The notes below the pieces were generated by a model. The model made no database searches, was not told the DNA's origin, and saw nothing but the letters and a program-made list of their open reading frames with translations. A stretch of DNA of 5,650 nucleotides, from positions 1-5,650 of the forward strand of contig JANLFZ010000181.1 in the NCBI GenBank assembly GCA_024653385.1, written 5' to 3'. Shown one piece after another: positions 1-5,650 of this stretch; positions within the stretch are counted from its first letter, which is position 1, and every line of letters starts with the position of its first letter. Origin of the DNA: Thermoguttaceae bacterium. GTDB taxonomy: Bacteria > Planctomycetota > Planctomycetia > Pirellulales > Thermoguttaceae. Made by a program: the position numbers and the translations under genes.

Positions 1-69
1 TGCGCTTCCTTGCTCTCTCATGTTTGCCCAACTTATTGTTTTACAGGCCCTAACCTGTGGCGTTGGCTC
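1..69. other. 3' flank of the Tat gene, no gene seen
   Basis: This stretch is less GC-rich than the rest of the window. It includes a short palindrome, acagg/cctgt (43-47 with 54-58), 12 bp beyond the stop codon of the Tat gene. On the minus strand the hairpin is followed by an A-rich rather than T-rich stretch, so it is not a convincing terminator. No ribosome binding site or credible ORF is visible. Confidence 0.5.
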
Positions 70-1584
70 TCACCCCGTCTTGGCCATCCGCAGCACCTGG
101 AGAGTCCGAGCGGGTAGCGTCCATCGCGTTGCTGGGGCTACCGTCGTTTCACCGGACGGCACGAAGGGCTCGGCGGTCTCGATCTCCGCAGCGTTGCGGC
201 CGTAGTTCGCCACCGCCAGGTGAAGATCGCGGTTGGCGAAGGCCGACGCGACGACGTCCTTCGGAAGCGGCCGGGCGAAAAGGTCCGATTGCCCGATCTC
301 TATCCACGCCCAAGTGCCCTCTTCGACCAGCGGACGGTAGCGGGCCAGCCACCGGGCGTGCGTGGGCCGGGCCTCCGGACGGCTGGGCACCGAATCCCAG
401 CCGCCGTAGGTGTACGGGCCGTTCGGGTGGGCCTGGTAGTGTTTCCACGCCTCGCGGCACCGCCGCACCCAGAAGTCCTGCTCGCCGCCCGGGTACGACA
501 CGCCGGGGATCATCCCCCGCTCGCCCGTAAACGGACGGCCCGCTTGGAGCATCGGAAACTGGAGATAGGGGATCGCGTGCAGGTAGGGCTCGTCGTCGGT
601 TTCGACCTTGGCGAAGGTCATGTCGATGCAGGGGACGACATACGGCGGGTAGTCCTTCACCGCTTCGCGCAGGGCGTCGGCGTTGCCGACCCCCTCGCCG
701 ACCCAAAGGTAGTCGTACACCCGCAGGCCGGCGGTCTTCGGCTGATCGGCGGCGTCGACGTGCAGCTTGAGCACGCCGCCGCGGCGTTTCACCTCGGCGT
801 AGACCAGGGCCAAGAGGTCGGCGAAGGCCCCGTCGTGCTGGGCGGTCTCTTCGAAGGCCACGATCTCGTCCTTGGCCGGCGCGTGGATCCGCTTGCGGGC
901 GTTCGACACGTACCCGCCGTCGAGGTAGATGCCGTCGGCGCCGTAGTCGTCGAGGATCCGCAGCAGCCGGGGCAAGACGTACGCCCGCCAGCCGGGACTT
1001 GCCGGCGAGCAGCGGGCCATGTTCCAGTAGCCCACCACGAGGTTGTCGCCCTCGCGCGACCACTCCTGGCGGAAATCCGGGTCGGTGCGCTGGAGGAAGC
1101 AGGGCGAGGCGTAGGGCAGGATCTTCATCCCCCGGCGATGGACCATCTCGACGAACCGCCGGAAGCCCGCCGGGTTCAACGCGGTGTACTTGTCGCCGCC
1201 GAAGAGGCGCAGCGAGTCGTTCCACTCGTCGAACACCTGGATCAACTGGATGCCGTGCTCCTTCAGGCGATCCAGCTCGCGCTCGTCGTACTCGCCGGGG
1301 TCCCAGGGCTTGCGGCAAGGGTACTCGCCGAGGTTGTAGCAGCACTGGGCCGGCAGGTAGTTGGCCACGAGGTGCTTCCGGAGGCACGTGCGGATGCCCC
1401 GCCGGCACCGCGCGATGTTCTCTAGCCGCCGCCGATGGTCTTCCGCGGTGTAGGTCCGCAAGATAGGCGGGGCCGCGGAGGCCGAGGGCGGGCTGGGCGA
1501 AGCGGCCTCGCCGGGCGCCGCCGAGAGAATCGCGCCTCCAATCGCCCCTTCGATCCCCGTTGTGAGAAACCGGCGTCGGTCCAT
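70..1584 (-). CDS. Tat-exported predicted TIM-barrel glycoside hydrolase (family not assigned)
   Basis: This gene encodes 504 residues. An ATG at 1584 is preceded by GAGGAG (1597-1592) with a 7-nt spacer; the in-frame upstream ATG at 1659 lies inside the structured intergenic element and would bury the leader, so I reject it. Residues 3-8 (RRRFLT) form a twin-arginine motif, followed by a weakly hydrophobic stretch to about residue 28 and a Pro/Ser/Ala linker to about 42, so export is probably folded via Tat. The body reads as a beta/alpha barrel: D119-E120-W121 ends one strand, a GADGIYLDGG strand carries D217 and D222, and a YLWVGEGV strand carries E297. The YLD strand resembles the nucleophile strand of alpha-galactosidase and alpha-amylase-like clans, so D222 and E297 are candidate catalytic residues by inference. 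About the last 60 residues look like a beta-sandwich cap. Nine cysteines are present. The substrate is unknown; the rhamnosidase upstream suggests glycan breakdown. Gene and export are firm, the enzyme class moderate. Confidence 0.85.
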   Translation of the reverse strand: MDRRRFLTTGIEGAIGGAILSAAPGEAASPSPPSASAAPPILRTYTAEDHRRRLENIARCRRGIRTCLRKHLVANYLPAQCCYNLGEYPCRKPWDPGEYDERELDRLKEHGIQLIQVFDEWNDSLRLFGGDKYTALNPAGFRRFVEMVHRRGMKILPYASPCFLQRTDPDFRQEWSREGDNLVVGYWNMARCSPASPGWRAYVLPRLLRILDDYGADGIYLDGGYVSNARKRIHAPAKDEIVAFEETAQHDGAFADLLALVYAEVKRRGGVLKLHVDAADQPKTAGLRVYDYLWVGEGVGNADALREAVKDYPPYVVPCIDMTFAKVETDDEPYLHAIPYLQFPMLQAGRPFTGERGMIPGVSYPGGEQDFWVRRCREAWKHYQAHPNGPYTYGGWDSVPSRPEARPTHARWLARYRPLVEEGTWAWIEIGQSDLFARPLPKDVVASAFANRDLHLAVANYGRNAAEIETAEPFVPSGETTVAPATRWTLPARTLQVLRMAKTG

Positions 1585-1591
1585 GGCGTGT

Positions 1592-1597
1592 CTCCTC
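1592..1597 (-). promoter_or_regulatory. Ribosome binding site of the Tat barrel gene
   Basis: GAGGAG on the minus strand lies 7 nt before the ATG at 1584. It decides the start, because the alternative in-frame ATG at 1659 would add 25 residues ahead of the twin-arginine motif. Confidence 0.8.
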
Positions 1598-1607
1598 GTG
1601 TTCTTGT

Positions 1608-1687
1608 CCGCTGGCAGTGTACCCGCTCGCAAGCGGGCCGGGTGGCACGGCCAAAGCAACGCGATGGCCGTGGTTCGGTGCCAGCGG
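1608..1687 (-). repeat. 80-bp inverted-repeat-bounded structured element, three-helix fold
   Basis: The element is bounded by perfect 9-bp inverted repeats: ccgctggca at 1608-1616 and its complement tgccagcgg at 1679-1687. Inside are two more perfect palindromes: cccgct/agcggg (1622-1627 with 1632-1637, 4-nt loop) and cacggcca/tggccgtg (1646-1653 with 1665-1672, 11-nt loop). A competing pairing exists between tggcac (1643-1648) and gtgcca (1678-1683). As RNA this is a closing stem with two hairpins, ending 23 nt before the ATG of the Tat gene. No T-run follows on either side, so it does not look like a simple intrinsic terminator. It could be a REP/MITE-like dispersed element, a processing or attenuation structure between the two enzyme genes, or a small structured RNA. 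The base pairing is seen directly; the role is inferred. Confidence 0.6.
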
Positions 1688-1713
1688 TCACGCGATTCAC
1701 TGGGGTTCGGTGC
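1672..1713. repeat. Pair of 10-bp direct repeats, ggttcggtgc
   Basis: The 10-mer ggttcggtgc occurs at 1672-1681 and again at 1704-1713, a 32-bp period in the gap between the two enzyme genes. The first copy overlaps the edge of the 80-bp structured element and the second lies outside it. It may be the relic of a second element copy or a pair of protein-binding half sites. The period of about three helical turns would suit same-face binding, but two copies in GC-rich DNA is weak evidence. Confidence 0.4.
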
Positions 1714-1765
1714 ATGTCGCCCAACCGGTGCTCGTGCGCCGCCCCGATCGTCGCCGGCCCTACAC

Positions 1766-4700
1766 TCAGGGCGTGTCGCCCGGTGTGACGGTGAACTCGT
1801 ACTGGCCGGCGAGAACCTCGTACACGACCGCGCCGGGTTCCGTGCGGAGGAACTTGACGCCCGGCGACTGGTCCGCGGGGCGGCCTCCTTCGGTCACGTG
1901 TTTCGGATGGGCCGCGGGCAGATAGAGCGTGGCCGAGGTGTTGGCGGGGATCGTCAGGCGGTACGTCCCCTTGCCGGCCTCGGTCTTCCACTGCGAGGCG
2001 ACCAGGCCGTGCAGCGAACGGTAGCTGGCCTTGACCCACGTGAGGCCCGCTCCGGGCTGCGGCCGGAGCACCAGACGCTGGTAGCCGGGTCCGTCGGTAT
2101 CGATGCCCGCGACGCTTTGGAACATCCACCGGGCGACCGCGCCGAACGAATAGTGGGCGAACGAGTTCATGCCCGGGTCTTGGAAACCGCGCTCGGCCGT
2201 CCAGCCGTCCCAACGCTCCCAGATGCTCGTGGCCCCGTGCCTGATCGAGTAGCCCCACGAGGGATACGTCTCGTTCAGCAGGAGCCGGTAGGCTGTCTCG
2301 TGGTTGCCGGTCTGGGCCAAGACCGGCATGAGCATGCTCGTGCCGATGAAGCCCGTGGTCAGGTGCCCCTGGTGCGCCTGGATGTCGTCGACGAGGTGTT
2401 TGGCCGCCATCGGCCGCTTCTCTTCGGGCAAGAGGTCGAAATACAGGGCCATGACGTAGCAGGTCTGGGTGTTCCCCTTGATGCGGCCGTCGGGTGCGAC
2501 GTAGGCCTTGTTGAACGCGGCCTTGATCTGGTCGAACAGGTCGCGGTACTTCTTCGCCTCGTCGTCGCGGCCGAGGACTTCGGCGGCCTGGGCCGTCAGC
2601 TTCGTGCTGTAGGCGAAGAACGCGGTGGCGATCACGTCCTTGGGCGTATCGGCTCCGACCGAGAGCCAGTCGCCGTAGCCGTAGGCCGCGCGCAAGAGGC
2701 CCTTGCTGTTTTGCCGATAGAACTCGACCAGCCGGGCCATCATGTCGTAATGGTTCTCGAGAACCCGCCGGTCGTTGTAGACCCAATAGATGGTCCAGGG
2801 GCAGATCGTGCCGGCGTCGGCCCAGGCGGGCGTGCCGGCTCCGAGGCCCAATACGTCGGGGGCCACGTCGGTGACGGCCCCACCGCGCTGGGCGTCTTCG
2901 AGATCGACCAGCCACTTGGTGAAGAACGAGGCCACGTCGGCGTTGTAGGTGGCCGCGCGGATGAAGACCTCGGCATCGCCGGTCCAGCCCAGCCGCTCGT
3001 CGCGCTGGGGGCAGTCGGTGGGGATCGAGATGAAGTTCGCCCGCTGCGTCCACACGATGTTGCGGTAAAGCCGGTTGACCATCGGGCTGGAGCACTCGAA
3101 CGAGCCGACCAGCGGCGTGGCCGAGTTCAGCGCCACGCCGGTGACCGCGTCCGGACCGGGCGTGCCCGGGTAGCCCGTCAGCTCGATGTACTGGAACCCA
3201 TGGAACGTGAACCGCGGCTGCCAGACCTCTTCGCCCTGGCCCTTGAGGATGTACGTATCGGTCGCGCGGGCCGTGCGGAGGTTCGTCGTGTAGAGGCTGC
3301 CGTCGGGATTGAGCCGCTCGGCAAATCGCATGACGACCTTCGTTCCGGCCGGGCCGCGGACCTTCAGTCGCGCGACCCCGGCGAAGTTCTGGCCCATGTC
3401 GAGGATGAACACCCCGGGCTTGTGCTCGGTAATCTTTACCGGCTTGAGATAGCCCGTCTCGCGGACCGGCACGCCGCGCGCGGGTTCCAAGGCGGCCTTG
3501 ATTTTCTCGGTTACGGCGACCGGTTTCCAGGCCGAGTCGTCGAAGCCCGCCGAGTCCCAGCCAGGCATTTCCTTGCGCGCGTCGTAGGTCTCGCCCGCGA
3601 GGAACTCGCCTTCGAGGTACGGTCCCCAGGCGGTCTTCCACGAGCCGTCGGAGACGATCATCTGAAGCGTGCCGTCCTGGGCTTCCAGCTCGAGCTGGAC
3701 GAACACGCGGGGGTCGGTGCCGTAGTGAAAGCGTTCGCTCTTCCAGCCGATGGCGCCCGAGTACCATCCGGCGGCCAGCACCGCGCCGATGGCGTTGGGA
3801 CCTTCGCGGACCAGATCGGTCACGTCGTAGGTATTCAGATAGACCCGCTTCTTATAGTCGGTCCAGCCGGGGGTGAAGTAGTCGCAACCCACGGGCTTGC
3901 CGTTGATCGACAGCCGGTAGTCGCCCAGGGCGCTGGCGTAGAGCGTGGCCCGGCGGAAGGGCTTGGCCTGAAACTCCTTGCGCACCAGCGGGCAACCGAG
4001 CACGTCCATGGGCTTGACCTCGATCGGCCCCCAAGGCTTCTCGCCCATCTTGGCGATCACGATGGCCGGCTTCCAGGCCGAGTCGTCGAACGCCGCCTGG
4101 TTCCAATCGGCCACGGCGCGATCCGACGATCTCCAGGTGGCGTCGATCGTCTGGATCAGCGGCGGTCCTTGCTCGAAGTCGACGACAAGTTTGCCCGCCA
4201 GGCCAGCCGGGCCTTCGGTGGCGTTCGTGGCCGCGACGGCCATCACGTTCTTGCCCGGACGAAGGTGATTGGTGATCTCGGCCACCTGGGGCGCGTTGTG
4301 GCCCGCGCCTTGGCCGGCCGGAATGCCGTTGACCACGAGGTCGAACCGATCGTCGGCCGTCAGGAGAAGCCTCGCTCGGACGATCTTGCGCCCCTCGGGC
4401 ACGTTGACCGTGCCGCGGAAAAACCGCTGGCCCTTGGGGGCCGATTCGCGCGGGTTGCCCTTGGCCTCGGCGTGCCAGACCCACGCGCAGCCGTCCAGCG
4501 TGATCGGCTGGCCCTTGCCCGGGTAGATCATCGGGCCATCGATGCCGATCCACTGGGCCTTGGCATCCTCGGGCTTCAAGAGCCCCATCGACCACAGGGC
4601 GGGCTGGCTCCACGGCGTGGGTTTTCCTTCGGCATCCCACAGGCGCACCTTCCAATGGCACCGCATGCGCGACGCAAGCGCCTTGCCCTGATAGACCACC

Positions 4701-4978
4701 TGCGACGACTGGTTCGAGGCCACCCGGCCGCTATCCCAGAGATCGCCGAGTCCGGCCGCCAGCTTCTCGGGCGTGCTGGCGACGAGGACCTGATAGGCCG
4801 ACTGCCTGGCGCCGCGGCGGGCGTCGCGCATTTCCCACGACAGCCGCGGTCGGGACTCGCCGATCCCCAAGGGGTTCTCGAGGTACTCGCACCGCAGGTA
4901 CTCGGCTCGGGCGGGACTCTCGGCCGAGGCGTCGGACGAAAGGGCAAGGACAACGATCATCGAGAGGGCTGCTTGCAT
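1766..4978 (-). CDS. Secreted GH78 alpha-L-rhamnosidase with an extra N-terminal beta-sandwich
   Basis: This 1070-residue protein hydrolyses terminal alpha-L-rhamnose, with inversion in this family. The ATG at 4978 follows GAGGA with a short spacer. Residues 1-19 act as a Sec leader ending ASA, although the n-region lacks Lys/Arg. Order: Ig-like N-domain (about 20-142, ending at W143-I-G); an extra sandwich (about 150-300); the family's own N-domain (about 330-490); a second sandwich with GQNFAG (529-534) and FHGFQYIE near 593; a six-hairpin alpha toroid (about 620-965); and a C-terminal beta domain. Signature DCPQRDERLGWTGD starts at D655, with E661 the expected general acid and D668 a sugar-binding residue. 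PAWADA contains W719 and D721. GATSIWERWDG contains E921, the expected general base. MNSFAHYSFG starts at 937. All key residues are intact. It is long for GH78 because of the extra sandwich. The site of action is probably periplasmic or extracellular. The 181-bp gap downstream suits a shared operon with the Tat gene. Confidence 0.95.
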   Translation of the reverse strand: MQAALSMIVVLALSSDASAESPARAEYLRCEYLENPLGIGESRPRLSWEMRDARRGARQSAYQVLVASTPEKLAAGLGDLWDSGRVASNQSSQVVYQGKALASRMRCHWKVRLWDAEGKPTPWSQPALWSMGLLKPEDAKAQWIGIDGPMIYPGKGQPITLDGCAWVWHAEAKGNPRESAPKGQRFFRGTVNVPEGRKIVRARLLLTADDRFDLVVNGIPAGQGAGHNAPQVAEITNHLRPGKNVMAVAATNATEGPAGLAGKLVVDFEQGPPLIQTIDATWRSSDRAVADWNQAAFDDSAWKPAIVIAKMGEKPWGPIEVKPMDVLGCPLVRKEFQAKPFRRATLYASALGDYRLSINGKPVGCDYFTPGWTDYKKRVYLNTYDVTDLVREGPNAIGAVLAAGWYSGAIGWKSERFHYGTDPRVFVQLELEAQDGTLQMIVSDGSWKTAWGPYLEGEFLAGETYDARKEMPGWDSAGFDDSAWKPVAVTEKIKAALEPARGVPVRETGYLKPVKITEHKPGVFILDMGQNFAGVARLKVRGPAGTKVVMRFAERLNPDGSLYTTNLRTARATDTYILKGQGEEVWQPRFTFHGFQYIELTGYPGTPGPDAVTGVALNSATPLVGSFECSSPMVNRLYRNIVWTQRANFISIPTDCPQRDERLGWTGDAEVFIRAATYNADVASFFTKWLVDLEDAQRGGAVTDVAPDVLGLGAGTPAWADAGTICPWTIYWVYNDRRVLENHYDMMARLVEFYRQNSKGLLRAAYGYGDWLSVGADTPKDVIATAFFAYSTKLTAQAAEVLGRDDEAKKYRDLFDQIKAAFNKAYVAPDGRIKGNTQTCYVMALYFDLLPEEKRPMAAKHLVDDIQAHQGHLTTGFIGTSMLMPVLAQTGNHETAYRLLLNETYPSWGYSIRHGATSIWERWDGWTAERGFQDPGMNSFAHYSFGAVARWMFQSVAGIDTDGPGYQRLVLRPQPGAGLTWVKASYRSLHGLVASQWKTEAGKGTYRLTIPANTSATLYLPAAHPKHVTEGGRPADQSPGVKFLRTEPGAVVYEVLAGQYEFTVTPGDTP

Positions 4979-4982
4979 GGGT

Positions 4983-4987
4983 TCCTC
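4983..4987 (-). promoter_or_regulatory. Ribosome binding site of the rhamnosidase gene
   Basis: GAGGA on the minus strand lies 4 nt before the ATG at 4978. It fixes the start over the in-frame ATG at 5053, which has no Shine-Dalgarno sequence and would place 25 non-leader residues ahead of the signal peptide. The site overlaps the TGA (4988-4986) of the possible small upstream ORF. Confidence 0.7.
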
Positions 4988-5090
4988 AAGCGTCGTGCAA
5001 TAGTTGGGGAAAGCACTCCCACCGCGTGCCACTCTTTGCCCGCTGCCGGCCATCGAGACGATCGAAAGCCTCGCGGACGTTCCGAATCAT
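4986..5090 (-). CDS. Possible 34-residue coupled small ORF (doubtful)
   Basis: An ATG at 5090-5088 overlaps the TGA of the membrane-protein gene (5089-5087) as ATGA, the classic layout for translational coupling. The frame then stays open for 34 codons and stops with a TGA that lies inside the rhamnosidase Shine-Dalgarno sequence. The peptide begins MIRNVREAFDRLDG and ends QLLHDA; it is basic and soluble, with a possible short N-terminal helix and no domain I recognise. No good Shine-Dalgarno sequence precedes it, so it would depend on re-initiation. In GC-rich DNA an open stretch this short occurs easily by chance, and the 108-bp gap may simply be untranslated. The positional fit at both ends is the only argument for it. 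Confidence 0.2.
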   Translation of the reverse strand: MIRNVREAFDRLDGRQRAKSGTRWECFPQLLHDA

Positions 5091-5650
5091 CCACGCGACG
5101 GGCGTTTTTCTCGGTGCCGCATCCAAAGGACGCCGGCAATGAAGTACACGAGGGTCAACAGCGGCAGGTGTTCCTTGAATCGCGCCAGCGGCATCCACCC
5201 TTGGAACACGGCCCAGGCGAAGGCCAGCGACAGCACCAGCGACGCCACCGCCACCAAAAGCGAAAGGGTGTATACGAGCCGGCTCCAGGCCCGCGATTTC
5301 TCCCACAAGTAAAGCCACACAATCATGGCGACGAAGAATGCCGGTTGGGCGTAGGTCAATACCTGGCGGAAGCTGGAAACTTGCTCGCGGGACGCATCGA
5401 GCACCTCGGGGGTAACGACCACCGACGCTCCCACCCAGGGCGCCAGCGACACCAGGGCGACCAACCCCGAGGCGTAGAGCAGGATTCTCTCGAACCCCGA
5501 CAGCGGCGTCCCGCCCACCGCGGCGGGCGCCGACGGGGGCGGCACCGCGTGGACTGCCTCGACCAACTCGGGCGCCGGCTTGAGCGCCCCGCCGATCGGC
5601 GCGAGTACCAGGTACGCCAGCGTCGTGATGATCCCCGTGTGGATCATCAC
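5087..5650 (-). CDS. Multi-spanning membrane protein of unknown family, 5' end at or beyond window edge
   Basis: At least 187 codons are visible. The frame is open at the window edge, where the first two codons are GTG and ATG (5650-5645), so the true start may be here or further upstream. I predict five hydrophobic segments: residues about 6-22, 54-79, 98-117, 125-149 and 161-177. A Pro/Ala-rich loop (about 25-49, with PPPSAPAA) separates the first from the rest. Short WEKSRAWSR and RHREKRPSRG stretches are strongly basic and probably face the cytoplasm; the last is the C-terminal tail. I see no ATP-binding, heme, metal or transporter signature and do not recognise the family. The leading TM segment, with TLAYLVLAPIGGAL, superficially resembles the first helix of NuoH/EchB-type subunits, but nothing after it fits. 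It is transcribed in the same direction as the rhamnosidase, 108 bp upstream, so co-transcription is possible; functional linkage is not shown. Confidence 0.7.
   Translation of the reverse strand: MMIHTGIITTLAYLVLAPIGGALKPAPELVEAVHAVPPPSAPAAVGGTPLSGFERILLYASGLVALVSLAPWVGASVVVTPEVLDASREQVSSFRQVLTYAQPAFFVAMIVWLYLWEKSRAWSRLVYTLSLLVAVASLVLSLAFAWAVFQGWMPLARFKEHLPLLTLVYFIAGVLWMRHREKRPSRG

Noticed and set aside
43..58. Hairpin acagg/cctgt as a terminator for the Tat gene
   Set aside because: The stem is only 5 bp, and on the minus strand it is followed by an A-rich rather than T-rich run, so it is not a convincing intrinsic terminator.
220..1425. 401-codon open frame on the plus strand opposite the Tat gene
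   Set aside because: It is a GC-driven mirror of the real gene, with no ribosome binding site or recognisable domain; the opposing frame has a Tat leader, a good Shine-Dalgarno sequence and a folded-protein pattern.
1659..1659. Longer start for the Tat gene, 25 codons upstream
   Set aside because: It lies within the structured inverted-repeat element, lacks a good ribosome binding site, and would displace the twin-arginine motif from the N-terminus.
1422..3767. 781-codon open frame on the minus strand running through the rhamnosidase and into the Tat gene
   Set aside because: It is extremely Arg/Gly/Pro-rich with low-complexity character, crosses an intergenic gap, and is out of frame with the GH78 motifs, which are intact in the other frame.
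3852..4661. 269-codon minus-strand open frame within the rhamnosidase
   Set aside because: It is a shadow frame inside the extra sandwich coding region, with Arg/Gly bias and no domain.
4986..5086. Sigma-54-like promoter (TGGCAC followed by a GC element) ahead of the rhamnosidase
   Set aside because: TGGCAC is present on the minus strand but the expected GC dinucleotide is not at the -12 spacing, so the match fails.
5585..5650. NuoH/EchB-like proton-channel subunit suggested by the first hydrophobic segment
   Set aside because: Resemblance is limited to one generic helix; the conserved regions expected after it are absent and the sequence goes into a Pro/Ala-rich loop.

Overview
The window is GC-rich and carries three substantial genes, all on the minus strand, so transcription runs from high to low coordinates. 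Several features suggest an environmental polysaccharide-degrading bacterium, most likely a planctomycete (Pirellulales-like): high GC, an MDRRRFLTTG-type Tat leader on a glycosidase-like protein, a large secreted family 78 alpha-L-rhamnosidase, and structured intergenic repeats. This is inference from style; no phylogenetic marker is present.

In transcription order, the first gene is a multi-spanning membrane protein of unknown family (5650-5087, open at the window edge). After a 108-bp gap, which may hold a 34-codon ORF, comes a 1070-residue GH78 alpha-L-rhamnosidase (4978-1766) with a Sec-type leader and an extra N-terminal beta-sandwich. After a 181-bp gap containing an 80-bp inverted-repeat-bounded element able to fold into a three-helix structure, comes a 504-residue Tat-exported protein with a predicted TIM-barrel glycoside hydrolase fold (1584-70). 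Positions 1-69 are the lower-GC 3' flank of that gene and hold no gene.

The two enzyme genes probably act outside the cytoplasm on a rhamnose-containing glycan: the GH78 enzyme would release terminal L-rhamnose and the Tat protein would process another linkage. The pairing is inferred from adjacency and shared orientation only. The membrane protein shows no transporter or sensor motif that links it to sugar use.

I see no phage, CRISPR, IS, defence or toxin-antitoxin system. The items most worth checking are the 80-bp structured element, the unclassified Tat barrel protein, the duplicated sandwich in the rhamnosidase and the possible coupled small ORF. None is strong evidence of a new system.
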